Shown here: piece after piece, positions 21,701 through 36,025 of the stretch
How the letters are laid out: every line of letters starts with the position of its first letter
Position numbering within the stretch: position 1 is the stretch's first letter
Assembly (NCBI GenBank): GCA_918807975.1
Contig: OU964921.1
Location: 19,680,498-19,744,497, forward strand
Direction: 5' to 3'
Source of the DNA: Aplidium turbinatum
Taxonomy: Eukaryota > Chordata > Ascidiacea > Aplousobranchia > Polyclinidae
DNA: 64,000 nt
Program-made: the position numbers and the translations under genes
Notes under the pieces: model-generated
Told to the model about the DNA's origin: nothing
Seen by the model: only the letters and a program-made list of their open reading frames with translations
The model's database searches: none

Positions 21701-24370
21701 TTTTTGAAAAGACAATTTTTTTTCAATAATGTTCACTTTTAGTACGTAACAAAACTTCCTTAGATGATTTTTAATGACGTTAGTTCCAAACTAAAAGAAT
21801 TAGATAGTTTCGCAAAAAAAAATTATTTTTCACTGTATGAAATGTCTTGGAAATAGTTTTTTGAAAAGACAAGTTTTTTTCAATGATGTTCACTTTTAGT
21901 ACGTAACAAAACTTTCTTAGACAATTTTTAATGACGTTAGTTCCAAACTAAAAGAATTAGATAGTTTCGCAAAAAAAAATTATTTTTCACTGTATGAAAT
22001 GTCTTGGAAAAAGATTTTTGAAAAGACAAGTTTTTTTCAATGATGTTCACTTTTAGTACGTAACAAAACTTTCTTAGACAATTTTTAATGACGTTAGTTT
22101 CAACCTAAAAGAATTAGATTGTTTCGCAAAAAAAAATTATTTTTTTCTGTATGAAATGTCTTAGAAAAGTTTTTGAAAAATTTTTTTGAAAAGGCAATTT
22201 TTTTTTAATAATGTTCACTTTTAGTACGTAAAAAAACTTTCTTAGACAATTTTTAATGACGTTAGTTCCAAACTAAAAGAATTAGATAGTTTCGCAAAAA
22301 AAAATTATTTTGCACAGTATGAAATGTCTTGGAAAAGTTTTTTTGAAAAGACAATTTTTTTTCAATAATGTTCACTTTTAGTACGTAACAAAACTTCCTT
22401 AGATGATTTTTAATGACGTTAGTTCCAAACTAAAAGAATTAGATAGTTTCGCAAAAAAAAATTATTTTTCACTGTATGAAATGTCTTAGAAAAAATTTTG
22501 AAAAATTTGTTTGAAAACACAATTTTTTTTCGATAATGTTCACTTTTAGTACGTAAAAAAACTTTCTTAGACAATTTTTAATGACGTTAGTTCCAAACAA
22601 AAAGAATTAGATAGTTTCGCAAGAAAAAATTATTTTTTACTGTATGAAATGTCTTGGAAAAATTTTTTTAAAAAGACATTTTTTTTTTCAATAATGTTCA
22701 CTTTTAGTACGTAAAAAAACTTTCTTAGACAATTTTTAATGACGTTAGTTCCAAACAAAAAGAATTAGATAGTTTCGCAAAAAAAATTATTTTTCACTGT
22801 ATGAAATGTCTTGGAAAAATTTTTTTAAAAATTCAATTTTTTTTCAATAATGTTCACTTTTAGTACGTAAATAAACTTTCTTAGACAATTTTTAATGACG
22901 TTAGTTCCAAACTAAAAGAATTAGATAGTTTCGCAAAAAAAAAATTATTTTTCACTGTATGAAATGTCTTGGAAAAAGTTTTTTGAAAAGACAATTTTTT
23001 TTCAATAATGTTCACTTTTAGTACGTAACAAAACTTCCTTAGACAATTTTTAATGACGTTAGTTCCAAACTAAAAGAATTAGATAGTTTCGCAAAAAAAA
23101 ATTATTTTTCACTGTATGAAATGTCTTAGAAAAGTTTTTGAAAAATTTTTTTGAAAAGACAATTTTTTTTCAATAATGTTCACTTTTAGTACGTAAAAAA
23201 ACTTTCTTAGACAATTTTTAATGACGTTAGTTCCAAACTAAAAGAATTAGATAGTTTCGCAAAAAAAAATTATTTTTCACTGTATGAAATGTCTTGGAAA
23301 TAGTTTTTTGAAAAGACAAGTTTTTTTCAATGATGTTCACTTTTAGTACGTAACAAAACTTTCTTAGACAATTTTTAATGACGTTAGTTCCAAACTAAAA
23401 GAATTAGATAGTTTCGCAAAAAAAAATTATTTTTCACTGTATGAAATGTCTTGGAAATAGTTTTTTGAAAAGACAAGTTTTTTTCAATGATGTTCACTTT
23501 TAGTACGTAACAAAACTTTCTTAGACAATTTTTAATGACGTTAGTTCCAAACTAAAAGAATTAGATAGTTTCGCAAAAAAAAATTATTTTTCACGGTATG
23601 AAATGTCTTGGAAAAAGTTTTTTGAAAAGACAAGTTTTTTTCAATGATGTTCACTTTTAGTACGTAACAAAACTTTCTTAGACAATTTTTAATGACGTTA
23701 GTTTCAACCTAAAAGAATTAGATTGTTTCGCAAAAAAAAATTATTTTTCTCTGTATGAAATGTCTTAGAAAAGTTTTTGAAAAATTTTTTTGAAAAGGCA
23801 ATTTTTTTTTAATAATGTTCACTTTTAGTACGTAAAAAAACTTTCTTAGACAATTTTTAATGACGTTAGTTCCAAACTAAAAGAATTAGATAGTTTCGCA
23901 AAAAAAAATTATTTTGCACAGTATGAAATGTCTTGGAAAAGTTTTTTTGAAAAGACAATTTTTTTTCAATAATGTTCACTTTTAGTACGTAACAAAACTT
24001 CCTTAGATGATTTTTAATGACGTTAGTTCCAAACTAAAAGAATTAGATAGTTTCGCAAAAAAAAATTATTTTTCACTGTATGAAATGTCTTAGAAAAAAT
24101 TTTGAAAAATTTGTTTGAAAACACAATTTTTTTTCGATAATGTTCACTTTTAGTACGTAAAAAAACTTTCTTAGACAATTTTTAATGACGTTAGTTCCAA
24201 ACAAAAAGAATTAGATAGTTTCGCAAGAAAAAATTATTTTTTACTGTATGAAATGTCTTGGAAAAATTTTTTTAAAAAGACATTTTTTTTTTCAATAATG
24301 TTCACTTTTAGTACGTAAAAAAACTTTCTTAGACAATTTTTAATGACGTTAGTTCCAAACTAAAAGAATT
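18715..24370 (+). repeat. Expanded type II unit with amplified j-n block (5657 bp)
   Basis: Here p is followed directly by a, so q and r are missing. After the first pass through g h i j k, the l front is joined to a rear like h or m near 20800-20930, and i j k l m follow again. Then comes an n/j hybrid (CCTTAGATGATT front, GGAAATAG rear, near 21750-21880), followed by k l m n o and by g h i j j k l m n o. The l monomers carrying TTTTTTTCTG at about 21501 and 22140 are 639 bp apart, a four-monomer step. The extra length over a type II unit is about 2.4 kb. Confidence 0.75.
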
Positions 24371-27300
24371 GGATAGTTTCACAAAAAAAATTATTTTTCA
24401 CTGTATGAAATGTCTTAGAAAAGCTTTTGAAAAATTTTTTTGAAAACACAATTTTTTTTCAATAATGTTCACTTTTAGTACGTAAATAAACTTTCTTTGG
24501 CAATTTTTAATGACGTTAGTTCCAAACTAAAAGAATTAGATAGTTTTCCAAAAAAAAAAAGTTTTTCACTGTATGAAATGGTTTTGAAAAATTTTTTTAA
24601 AAAGACAATTTTTTTTCAATAATGTTCACGTTTAGTACGTAACAAAACTTTCTTAGACAATTTTTAATGACGTTCGTTCCAAACTAAAAGAATTAGATAG
24701 TTTCGCAAAAAAAAATTATTTTTTACTGTATGAAATGTTTATGAAAAATTTTTGAAAAATTTTTTTGAAAAGACAATTTTTTTTCAATAATGTTCACTTT
24801 TAGTACGTAAATAAACTTTCTTAGACAATTTTTAATGACGTTAGTTCCAAACTAAAAGAATTAGATAGTTTCGCAAAAAAAAATTATTTTTCACTGTATG
24901 AAATGTCTTAGAAAAATTTCTGAAAAATTTCTTTTGAAAAGACAATTTTTTTCAATAATGTTCACTTTTAGTACGTAAATAAACTTTCTTAGACAATTTT
25001 TAATGACGTTAGTTCCAAACTAAAAGAATTAGATAGTTTCGCAAAAAAAAATTATTTTTCACTGTATGAAATGTCTTAGAAAAATTTCTGAAAAATTTCT
25101 TTGAAAAGACAATTTTTTTTCAATAATGTTCACTTTTAGTACGTAAATAAACTTTCTTAGACAATTTTTAATGATGTTAGTTCCAAACTAAAAGAATTAG
25201 ATAGTTTCGCAAAAAAAAATTATTTTTCACTGTATGAAATGTCTTAGAAAAATTTTTTTGAAAAGACAATTTTTTTTCAATAATGTTCACTTTTAGTACG
25301 TAAATAAACTTTCTTAGACAATTTTTAATGACGTTAGTTCCAAACTAAAAGAATTAGATAGTTTGCCAAAAAAAATTTATTTTTTACTGTATGAAATGTC
25401 TTAGAAAAATTTTTGAAAAATTTTTTTGAAAAGACAATTTTTTTTCAATAATGTTCACTTTTAGTTCGTAAATAAACTTTCTTAGACAATTTTTAATAAC
25501 GTTAGTTCCAAACTAAAAGAATTAGATAGTTTCGCAGAAAAAAATTATTTTTTAATGCATGAAATGTCTTGGAAAAGTTTTTGAAAAACTTTTGAAAAAG
25601 ACAATTTTTTTCAATAATGTTCACTTTAGTACGTAAAAAAACTTTCTTAGACAATTTTTAATGACGTTAGTTTCAAACTAAAAGAATTAGATTGTTTCGC
25701 AAAAAAAAATTATTTTTCACTGTATGAAATGTTTTAGAAAATTTTTGAAAAATTTTTTTGAAAAGACAATTTTTTTTTAATCATGTTCACTATTGGTACG
25801 TAAAAAAACTTTCTTATACAATTTTTAATGACATTAGTTCCAAACTAAAAGAATTAGATAGTTTCGCAAAAAAAAATTATTTTTCACTGTATGAAATGTC
25901 TTAGAAAAGTTTTTGAAAAATTTTTTTGAAAACACAAATTTTTTTCGATAATGTTCACTTTTAGTACGTAAAAAAACTTTCTTAGACAATTTTTAATGAC
26001 GTTAGTTCCAAACAAAAAAAATTAGATAGTTTCGCAAAAAAAATTATTTTTCACTGTATGAAATGTCTTGGAAAAATTTTTTTAAAAATTCAATTTTTTT
26101 TCAATAATGTTCACTTTTAGTACGTAAATAAACTTTCTTAGACAATTTTTAATGACGTTAGTTCCAAACTAAAAGAATTAGATAGTTTCGCAAAAAAAAA
26201 ATTATTTTTCACTGTATGAAATGTCTTGGAAAAAGTTTTTTGAAAAGACAATTTTTTTTCAATAATGTTCACTTTTAGTACGTAACAAAACTTCCTTAGA
26301 CAATTTTTAATGACGTTAGTTCCAAACTAAAAGAATTAGATAGTTTCGCAAAAAAAAATTATTTTTCACTGTATGAAATGTCTTAGAAAAGTTTTTGAAA
26401 AATTTTTTTGAAAAGACAATTTTTTTTCAATAATGTTCACTTTTAGTACGTAACAAAACTTTCTTAGACAATTTTTAATGACGTTAGTTCCAAACTAAAA
26501 GAATTAGATAGTTTCGCAAAAAAAAATTATTTTTCACTGTATGAAATGTCTTGGAAATAGTTTTTTGAAAAGACAAGTTTTTTTCAATGATGTTCACTTT
26601 TAGTACGTAACAAAACTTTCTTAGACAATTTTTAATGACGTTAGTTCCAAACTAAAAGAATTAGATAGTTTCGCAAAAAAAAATTATTTTTCACGGTATG
26701 AAATGTCTTGGAAATAGTTTTTTGAAAAGACAAGTTTTTTTCAATGATGTTCACTTTTAGTACGTAACAAAACTTTCTTAGACAATTTTTAATGACGTTA
26801 GTTCCAAACTAAAAGAATTAGATAGTTTCGCAAAAAAAAATTATTTTTCACGGTATGAAATGTCTTGGAAAAAGTTTTTTGAAAAGACAAGTTTTTTTCA
26901 ATGTTGTTCACTTTTAGTACGTAACAAAACTTTCTTAGACAATTTTTAATGACGTTAGTTTCAAACTAAAAGAATTAGATTGTTTCGCAAAAAAAAATTA
27001 TTTTTCTCTGTATGAAATGTCTTAGAAAAGTTTTTGAAAAATTTTTTTGAAAAGGCAATTTTTTTTTAATAATGTTCACTTTTAGTACGTAAAAAAACTT
27101 TCTTAGACAATTTTTAATGACGTTATTTCCAAACTAAAAGAATTAGATAGTTTCGCAAAAAAAAATTATTTTGCACAGTATGAAATGTCTTGGAAAAATT
27201 TTTTTGAAAAGACAATTTTTTTTCAATAATGTTCACTTTTAGTACGTAACAAAACTTCCTTAGATGATTTTTAATGACGTTAGTTCCAAACTAAAAGAAT

Positions 27301-27628
27301 TAGATAGTTTCGCAAAAAAAAATTGTTTTTCACTGTATGAAATGTCTTAGAAAAAATTTTGAAAAATTTGTTTGAAAACACAATTTTTTTTCGATAATGT
27401 TCACTTTTAGTACGTAAAAAAACTTTCTTAGACAATTTTTAATGACGTTAGTTCCAAACAAAAAGAATTAGATAGTTTCGCAAGAAAAAATTATTTTTTA
27501 CTGTATGAAATGTCTTGGAAAAATTTTTTTAAAAAGACATTTTTTTTTTCAATAATGTTCACTTTTAGTACGTAAAAAAACTTTCTTAGACAATTTTTAA
27601 TGACGTTAGTTCCAAACTAAAAGAATTG
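24371..27628 (+). repeat. Type II higher-order repeat (20 monomers, 3257 bp)
   Basis: Order p q r a a b c d e f g h i j k' k l m n o, where k' combines CACGGTATG with the GGAAATAG of j. This is the cleanest type II copy; 3257/20 gives 163 bp per monomer. No gene is present. Confidence 0.82.
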
Positions 27629-30600
27629 GATAGTTTCACAAAAAAAATTATTTTTCACTGTATGAAATGTCTTAGAAAAGCTTTTGAAAAATTTTTTTGA
27701 AAACACAATTTTTTTTCAATAATGTTCACTTTTAGTACGTAAATAAACTTTCTTTGGCAATTTTTAATGACGTTAGTTCCAAACTAAAAGAATTAGATAG
27801 TTTTCCAAAAAAAAAAAGTTTTTCACTGTATGAAATGGTTTTGAAAAATTTTTTTAAAAAGACAATTTTTTTTCAATAATGTTCACTTTTAGTACGTAAC
27901 AAAACTTTCTTAGACAATTTTTAATGACGTTCGTTCCAAACTAAAAGAATTAGATAGTTTCGCAAAAAAAAATTATTTTTTACTGTATGAAATGTTTATG
28001 AAGAATTTTTGAAAAATTTTTTTGAAAAGACAATTTTTTTTCAATAATGTTCACTTTTAGTACGTAAATAAACTTTCTTAGACAATTTTTAATGACGTTA
28101 GTTCCAAACTAAAAGAATTAGATAGTTTCGCAAAAAAAAATTATTTTTCACCGTATGAAATGTCTTAGAAAAACTTCTGAAAAATTTCTTTGAAAAGACA
28201 ATTTTTTTTCAATAATGTTCACTTTTAGTACGTAAATAAACTTTCTTAGACAATTTTTAATGACGTTGGTTCCAAACTAAAAGAATTAGATAGTTTCGCA
28301 AAAAAAAATTATTTTTCACTCTATGAAATGTCTTAGAAAAATTTCTGAAAAATTTCTTTGAAAAGACAATTTTTTTTCAATAATGTTCACTTTTAGTACG
28401 TAAATAAACTTTCTTAGACAATTTTTAATGACGTTAGTTCCAAACTAAAAGAATAAGATAGATTCGCAAAAAAAAATTATTTTTCACTGTATGAAATGTC
28501 TTAGAAAAATTTCTGAAAAGTTTCTTTGAAAAGACAATTTTTTTTCAATAATGTTCACTTTTAGTACGTAAATAAACTTTCTTAGACAATTTTTAATGAC
28601 GTTAGTTCCAAACTAAAAGAATTAGATAGTTTCGCAAAAAAAAATTATTTTTCACTGTATGAAATGTCTTAGAAAAATTTCTGAAAAATTTCTTTGAAAA
28701 GACAATTTTTTTTCAATATTGTTCACTTTTAGTACGTTAAAGAACTTTCTTAGACAATTTTTAATGACGTTAGTTCCAAACTAAAGGAATTAGATAGTTT
28801 CGCAAAAAAAATTTATTTTTCACTGTATGAAATGTCTTCGAAAAACTTTTGAAAAATTTTTTTGAAAACACAATTTTTTTTCGATAATGTTCACTTTTAG
28901 TACGTAAAAAAACTTTCTTAGACAATTTTTAATGACGTTAGTTCCAAACTAAAAGAATTAGATAGTTTTGCAAAAAAAAAAAGTTTTTCACTGTATGAAA
29001 TGTTTTTAAAAAATTTTTTTGAAAAGACAATTTTTTTTCAATAATGTTCACTTTTAGTACGTTACAAAACTTCGTTAGACAATTTTTAATGACGTTAGTT
29101 CCAAACTAAAAGAATTAGATAGTTTCGCAAAAAAAAATTATTTTTCACTGTATGAAATGTCCTTGAAAAATTTTTGAAAAATTTTTTTGAAAAGACAATT
29201 TTTTTTCAATAATTTTCACTTTTAGTACGTAAATAAACTTTCTTAGACAATTTTTAATGACGTTAGTTCCAAACTAAAAGAATTAGATAGTTTCGCAAAA
29301 AAAAATTATTTTTCACTGTATGAAATGTCTTAGAAAAATTTCTGAAAAATTTCTTTGATAAGACAATTTTTTTTCAATAATGTTCACTTTTAGTACGTAA
29401 AAAAATTTTCTTAGACAATTTTTAATGACGTTAGTTCCAAACTAAAAGAATTAGATAGTTTTCCAAAAAAAAAAAGTTTTTCACTGTATGAAATGGTTTT
29501 GAAAAATTTTTTTAAAAAGACAATTTTTTTTCAATAATGTTCACTTTTAGTACGTAACAAAACTTTCTTAGACAATTTTTAATGACGTTCGTTCCAAACT
29601 AAAAGAATTAGATAGTTTCGCAAAAAAAAATTATTTTTTACTGTATGAAATGTTTTTGAAAAATTTTTGAAAAATTTTTTTGAAAAGACAATTTTTTTTC
29701 AATAATGTTCACTTTTAGTACGTAAATAAACTTTCTTAGACAATTTTTAATGACGTTAGTTCCAAACTAAAAGAATTAGATAGTTTCGCAAAAAAAAATT
29801 ATTTTTCACTGTATGAAATGTCTTAGAAAAACTTCTGAAAAATTTCTTTGAAAAGACAATTTTTTTTCAATAATGTTCACTTTTAGTACGTAAATAAACT
29901 TTCTTAGACAATTTTTAATGACGTTAGTTCCAAACTAAAAGAATTAGATAGTTTCGCAAAAAAAAATTATTTTTCACTGTATGAAATGTCTTAGAAAAAT
30001 TTCTGAAAAATTTCTTTGAAAAGACAATTTTTTTTCAATAATGTTCACTTTTAGTACGTAAATAAACTTTCTTAGACAATTTTTAATGACGTTAGTTCCA
30101 AACTAAAAGAATTAGATAGTTTCGCAAAAAAAAAATATTTTTCACTGTATGAAATGTCTTAGAAAAATTTCTGAAAAATTTTTTTGAAAAGACAATTTTT
30201 TTTCAATAATGTTCACTTTTAGTACGTAAATAAACTTTCTTAGACAATTTTTAATGATGTTAGTTCCAAACTAAAAGAATTAGATAGTTTCGCAAAAAAA
30301 AATTATTTTTCACTGTATGAAATGTCTTAGAAAAATTTTTTTGAAAAGACAATTTTTTTTCAATAATGTTCACTTTTAGTACGTAAATAAACTTTCTTAG
30401 ACAATTTTTAATGACGTTAGTTCCAAACTAAAAGAATTAGATAGTTTGCCAAAAAAAATTTATTTTTTACTGTATGAAATGTCTTAGAAAAATTTTTGAA
30501 AAATTTTTTTGAAAAGACAATTTTTTTTCAATAATGTTCACTTTTAGTTCGTAAATAAACTTTCTTAGACAATTTTTAATAACGTTAGTTCCAAACTAAA

Positions 30601-33600
30601 AGAATTAGATAGTTTCGCAGAAAAAAATTATTTTTTAATGCATGAAATGTCTTGGAAAAGTTTTTGAAAAACTTTTGAAAAAGACAATTTTTTTCAATAA
30701 TGTTCACTTTAGTACGTAAAAAAACTTTCTTAGACAATTTTTAATGACGTTAGTTTCAAACTAAAAGAATTAGATTGTTTCGCAAAAAAAAATTATTTTT
30801 CACTGTATGAAATGTTTTAGAAAATTTTTGAAAAATTTTTTTGAAAAAACAATTTTTTTTCAATAATGTTCACTATTGGTACGTAAAAAAACTTTCTTAG
30901 ACAATTTTTAATGACATTAGTTCCAAACTAGAAGAATTAGATAGTTTCGCAAAAAAAAATTATTTTTCACTGTATGAAATGTCTTAGAAAAGTTTTTGAA
31001 AAATTTTTTTGAAAACACAAATTTTTTTCGATAATGTTCACTTTTAGTACGTAAAAAAACTTTCTTAGACAATTTTTAATGACGTTAGTTCCAAACAAAA
31101 AGAATTAGATAGTTTCGCAAAAAAAATTATTTTTCACTGTATGAAATGTCTTGGAAAAATTTTTTTAAAAATTCAATTTTTTTTCAATAATGTTCACTTT
31201 TAGTACGTAAATAAACTTTCTTAGACAATTTTTAATGACGTTAGTTCCAAACTAAAAAAATTAGATAGTTTCGCAAAAAAAAAATTATTTTTCACTGTAT
31301 GAAATGTCTTGGAAAAAGTTTTTTGAAAAGACAATTTTTTTTCAATAATGTTCACTTTTAGTACGTAACAAAACTTCCTTAGACAATTTTTAATGACGTT
31401 AGTTCCAAACTAAAAGAATTAGATAGTTTCGCAAAAAAAAATTATTTTTCACTGTATGAAATGTCTTAGAAAAGTTTTTGAAAAATTTTTTTGAAAAGAC
31501 AATTTTTTTTCAATAATGTTCACTTTTAGTACGTAAAAAAACTTTCTTAGACAATTTTTAATGACGTTAGTTCCAAACTAAAAGAATTAGATAGTTTCGC
31601 AAAAAAAAATTATTTTTCACTGTATGAAATGTCTTGGAAATAGTTTTTTGAAAAGACAAGTTTTTTTCAATGATGTTCACTTTTAGTACGTAACAAAACT
31701 TTCTTAGACAATTTTTAATGACGTTAGTTCCAAACTAAAAGAATTAGATAGTTTCGCAAAAAAAAATTATTTTTCACGGTATGAAATGTCTTGAAAAAAG
31801 TTTTTTGAAAAGACAAGTTTTTTTCAATGATGTTCACTTTTAGTACGTAAACAAACTTTCTTAGACAATTTTTAATGACGTTAGTTCCAAACTAAAAGAA
31901 TTAGATAGTTTCGCAAAAAAAAATTATTTTTCACTGTATGAAATGTCTTAGAAAAATTTCTGAAAAATTTCTTTGAAAAGACAATTTTTTTTCAATAATG
32001 TTCACTTTTAGTACGTAAATAAACTTTCTTAGACAATTTTTAATGACGTTAGTTCCAAACTAAAAGAATTAGATAGTTTCGCAAAAAAAAATTATTTTTC
32101 ACTGTATGAAATGTCTTAGAAAAATTTCTGAAAAATTTCTTTGAAAAGACAATTTTTTTTCAATAATGTTCACTTTTAGTACGTAAATAAACTTTCTTAG
32201 ACAATTTTTAATGATGTTAGTTCCAAACTAAAAGAATTAGATAGTTTCGCAAAAAAAAATTATTTTTCACTGTATGAAATGTCTTAGAAAAATTTTTTTG
32301 AAAAGACAATTTTTTTTCAATAATGTTCACTTTTAGTACGTAAATAAACTTTCTTAGACAATTTTTAATGACGTTAGTTCCAAACTAAAAGAATTAGATA
32401 GTTTGCCAAAAAAAATTTATTTTTTACTGTATGAAATGTCTTAGAAAAATTTTTGAAAAATTTTTTTGAAAAGACAATTTTTTTTCAATAATGTTCACTT
32501 TTAGTTCGTAAATAAACTTTCTTAGACAATTTTTAATGACGTTAGTTCCAAACTAAAAGAATTAGATAGTTTCGCAGAAAAAAATTATTTTTTAATGCAT
32601 GAAATGTCTTGGAAAAGTTTTTGAAAAACTTTTGAAAAAGACAATTTTTTTCAATAATGTTCACTTTAGTACGTAAAAAAACTTTCTTAGACAATTTTTA
32701 ATGACGTTAGTTTCAAACTAAAAGAATTAGATTGTTTCGCAAAAAAAAATTATTTTTCACTGTATGAAATGTTTTAGAAATTTTTTGAAAAATTTTTTTG
32801 AAAAGACAATTTTTTTTCAATAATGTTCACTATTGGTTCGTAAAAAAACTTTCTTAGACAATTTTTAATGACATTAGTTCCAAACTAAAAGAATTAGATA
32901 GTTTCGCAAAAAAAAATTATTTTTCACTGTATGAAATGTCTTAGAAAAGTTTTTGAAAAATTTTTTTGAAAACACAAATTTTTTTCGATAATGTTCACTT
33001 TTAGTACGTAAAAAAACTTTCTTAGACAATTTTTAATGACGTTAGTTCCAAACAAAAAGAATTAGATAGTTTCGCAAAAAAAATTATTTTTCACTGTATG
33101 AAATGTCTTGGAAAAATTTTTTTAAAAATTCAATTTTTTTTCAATAATGTTCACTTTTAGTACGTAAATAAACTTTCTTAGACAATTTTTAATGACGTTA
33201 GTTCCAAACTAAAAAAATTAGATAGTTTCGCAAAAAAAAAATTATTTTTCACTGTATGAAATGTCTTGGAAAAAGTTTTTTGAAAAGACAATTTTTTTTC
33301 AATAATGTTCACTTTTAGTACGTAACAAAACTTCCTTAGACAATTTTTAATGACGTTAGTTCCAAACTAAAAGAATTAGATAGTTTCGCAAAAAAAATTA
33401 TTTTTCACTGTATGAAATGTCTTAGAAAAGTTTTTGAAAAATTTTTTTGAAAAGACAATTTTTTTTCAATGATGTTCACTTTTTGTTCGTAAAAAAACTT
33501 TCTTAGACAATTTTTAATGACGTTAGTTCCAAACTAAAAGAATTAGATAGTTTCGCAAAAAAAAATTATTTTTCACTGTATGAAATGTCTTGGAAATAGT

Positions 33601-34353
33601 TTTTTGAAAAGACAAGTTTTTTTCAATGATGTTCACTTTTAGTACGTAACAAAACTTTCTTAGACAATTTTTAATGACGTTAGTTCCAAACTAAAAGAAT
33701 TAGATAGTTTCGCAAAAAAAAATTATTTTTCACTGTATGAAATGTCTTAGAAAAGTTTTTGAAAAATTTTTTTGAAAAGGCAATTTTTTTTTAATAATGT
33801 TCACTTTTAGTACGTAAAAAAACTTTCTTAGACAATTTTTAATGACGTTAGTTCCAAACTAAAAGAATTAGATAGTTTCGCAAAAAAAAATTATTTTGCA
33901 CAATATGAAATGTCTTGGAAAAATTTTTTTGAAAAGACAAGTTTTTTTCAATAATGTTCACTTTTAGTACGTAACAAAACTTCCTTAGATGATTTTTAAT
34001 GACGTTAGTTCCAAACTAAAAGAATTAGATAGTTTCGCAAAAAAAAATTATTTTTCACTGTATGAAATGTCTAAGAAAAAATTTTGAAAAATTTGTTTGA
34101 AAACACAATTTTTTTTCGATAATGTTCACTTTTAGTACGTAAAAAAACTTTATTAGACAATTTTTAATGACGTTAGTTCCAAACAAAAAGAATTAGATAG
34201 TTTCGCAAGAAAAAATTATTTTTCACTGTATGAAATGTCTTGGAAAAATTTTTTTAAAAAGACATTTTTTTTTTCAATAATGTTCACTTTTAGTACGTAA
34301 AAAAACTTTCTTAGACAATTTTTAATGACGTTAGTTCCAAACTAAAAGAATTG
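27629..34353 (+). repeat. Type III long higher-order repeat (about 41 monomers, 6725 bp)
   Basis: Order p q r s t u v w x y z q' r' s' a a b c d e f, then g h i j k, then a a b c d e f g h i j l m n o. It contains module I once and module II once in full and once in part. Markers peculiar to long units include TGTTTATG in r, CACCGTATG in s, CACTCTATG in t and AATAAGATAGATTCGC in u. Confidence 0.75.
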
Positions 34354-36025
34354 GATAGTTTCACAAAAAAAATTATTTTTCACTGTATGAAATGTCTTAG
34401 AAAAGCTTTTGAAAAATTTTTTTGAAAACACAATTTTTTTTCAATAATGTTCACTTTTAGTACGTAAATAAACTTTCTTTGGCAATTTTTAATGACGTTA
34501 GTTCCAAACTAAAAGAATTAGATAGTTTTCCAAAAAAAAAAAGTTTTTCACTGTATGAAATGGTTTTGAAAAATTTTTTTAAAAAGACAATTTTTTTTCA
34601 ATAATGTTCACTTTTAGTACGTAACAAAACTTTCTTAGACAATTTTTAATGACGTTCGTTCCAAACTAAAAGAATTAGATAGTTTCGCAAAAAAAAATTA
34701 TTTTTTACTGTATGAAATGTTTATGAAAAATTTTTGAAAAATTTTTTTGAAAAGACAATTTTTTTTCAATAATGTTCACTTTTAGTACGTAAATAAACTT
34801 TCTTAGACAATTTTTAATGACGTTAGTTCCAAACTAAAAGAATTAGATAGTTTCGCAAAAAAAAATTATTTTTCACCGTATGAAATGTCTTAGAAAAACT
34901 TCTGAAAAATTTCTTTGAAAAGACAATTTTTTTTCAATAATGTTCACTTTTAGTACGTAAATAAACTTTCTTAGACAATTTTTAATGACGTTGGTTCCAA
35001 ACTAAAAGAATTAGATAGTTTCGCAAAAAAAAATTATTTTTCACTCTATGAAATGTCTTAGAAAAATTTCTGAAAAATTTCTTTGAAAAGACAATTTTTT
35101 TTCAATAATGTTCACTTTTAGTACGTAAATAAACTTTCTTAGACAATTTTTAATGACGTTAGTTCCAAACTAAAAGAATAAGATAGATTCGCAAAAAAAA
35201 ATTATTTTTCACTGTATGAAATGTCTTAGAAAAATTTCTGAAAAGTTTCTTTGAAAAGACAATTTTTTTTCAATAATGTTCACTTTTAGTACGTAAATAA
35301 ACTTTCTTAGACAATTTTTAATGATGTTAGTTCCAAACTAAAAGAATTAGATAGTTTCGCAAAAAAAAATTATTTTTCACTGTATGAAATGTCTTAGAAA
35401 AATTTCTGAAAAATTTCTTTGAAAAGACAATTTTTTTTCAATATTGTTCACTTTTAGTACGTAAAAGAACTTTCTAAGACAATTTTTAATGACGTTAGTT
35501 CCAAACTAAAGGAATTAGATAGTTTCGCAAAAAAAATTTATTTTTCACTGTATGAAATGTCTTAGAAAAACTTTTGAAAAATTTTTTTGAAAACACAATT
35601 TTTTTTCGATAATGTTCACTTTTAGTACGTAAAAAAACTTTCTTAGACAATTTTTAATGACGTTAGTTCCAAACTAAAAGAATTAGATAGTTTTGCAAAA
35701 AAAAAAAGTTTTTCACTGTATGAAATGTTTTTAAAAAATTTTTTTGAAAAGACAATTTTTTTTCAATAATGTTCACTTTTAGTACGTTACAAAACTTCGT
35801 TAGACAATTTTTAATGACGTTAGTTCCAAACTAAAAGAATTAGATAGTTTCGCAAAAAAAAATTATTTTTCACTGTATGAAATGTCCTTGAAAAATTTTT
35901 GAAAAATTTTTTTGAAAAGACAATTTTTTTTCAATAATGTTCACTTTTAGTACGTAAATAAACTTTCTTAGACAATTTTTAATGACGTTAGTTCCAAACT
36001 AAAAGAATTAGATAGTTTCGCAAAA
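30750..36025 (+). repeat. Segmental satellite duplication, copy 1 (offset 5552 bp)
   Basis: Repeated at 36303-41578. The offset of exactly 5552 bp was checked at three private variants: AAACTAGAAG at 30925, AAACAAACTTTC at 31848 and CACTTTTTGTTCG at 33477. Divergence from copy 2 begins near 36025, where this copy has A9-10 before TATTTTTCAC and the second has ATTATTTTTCAC. Confidence 0.85.
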
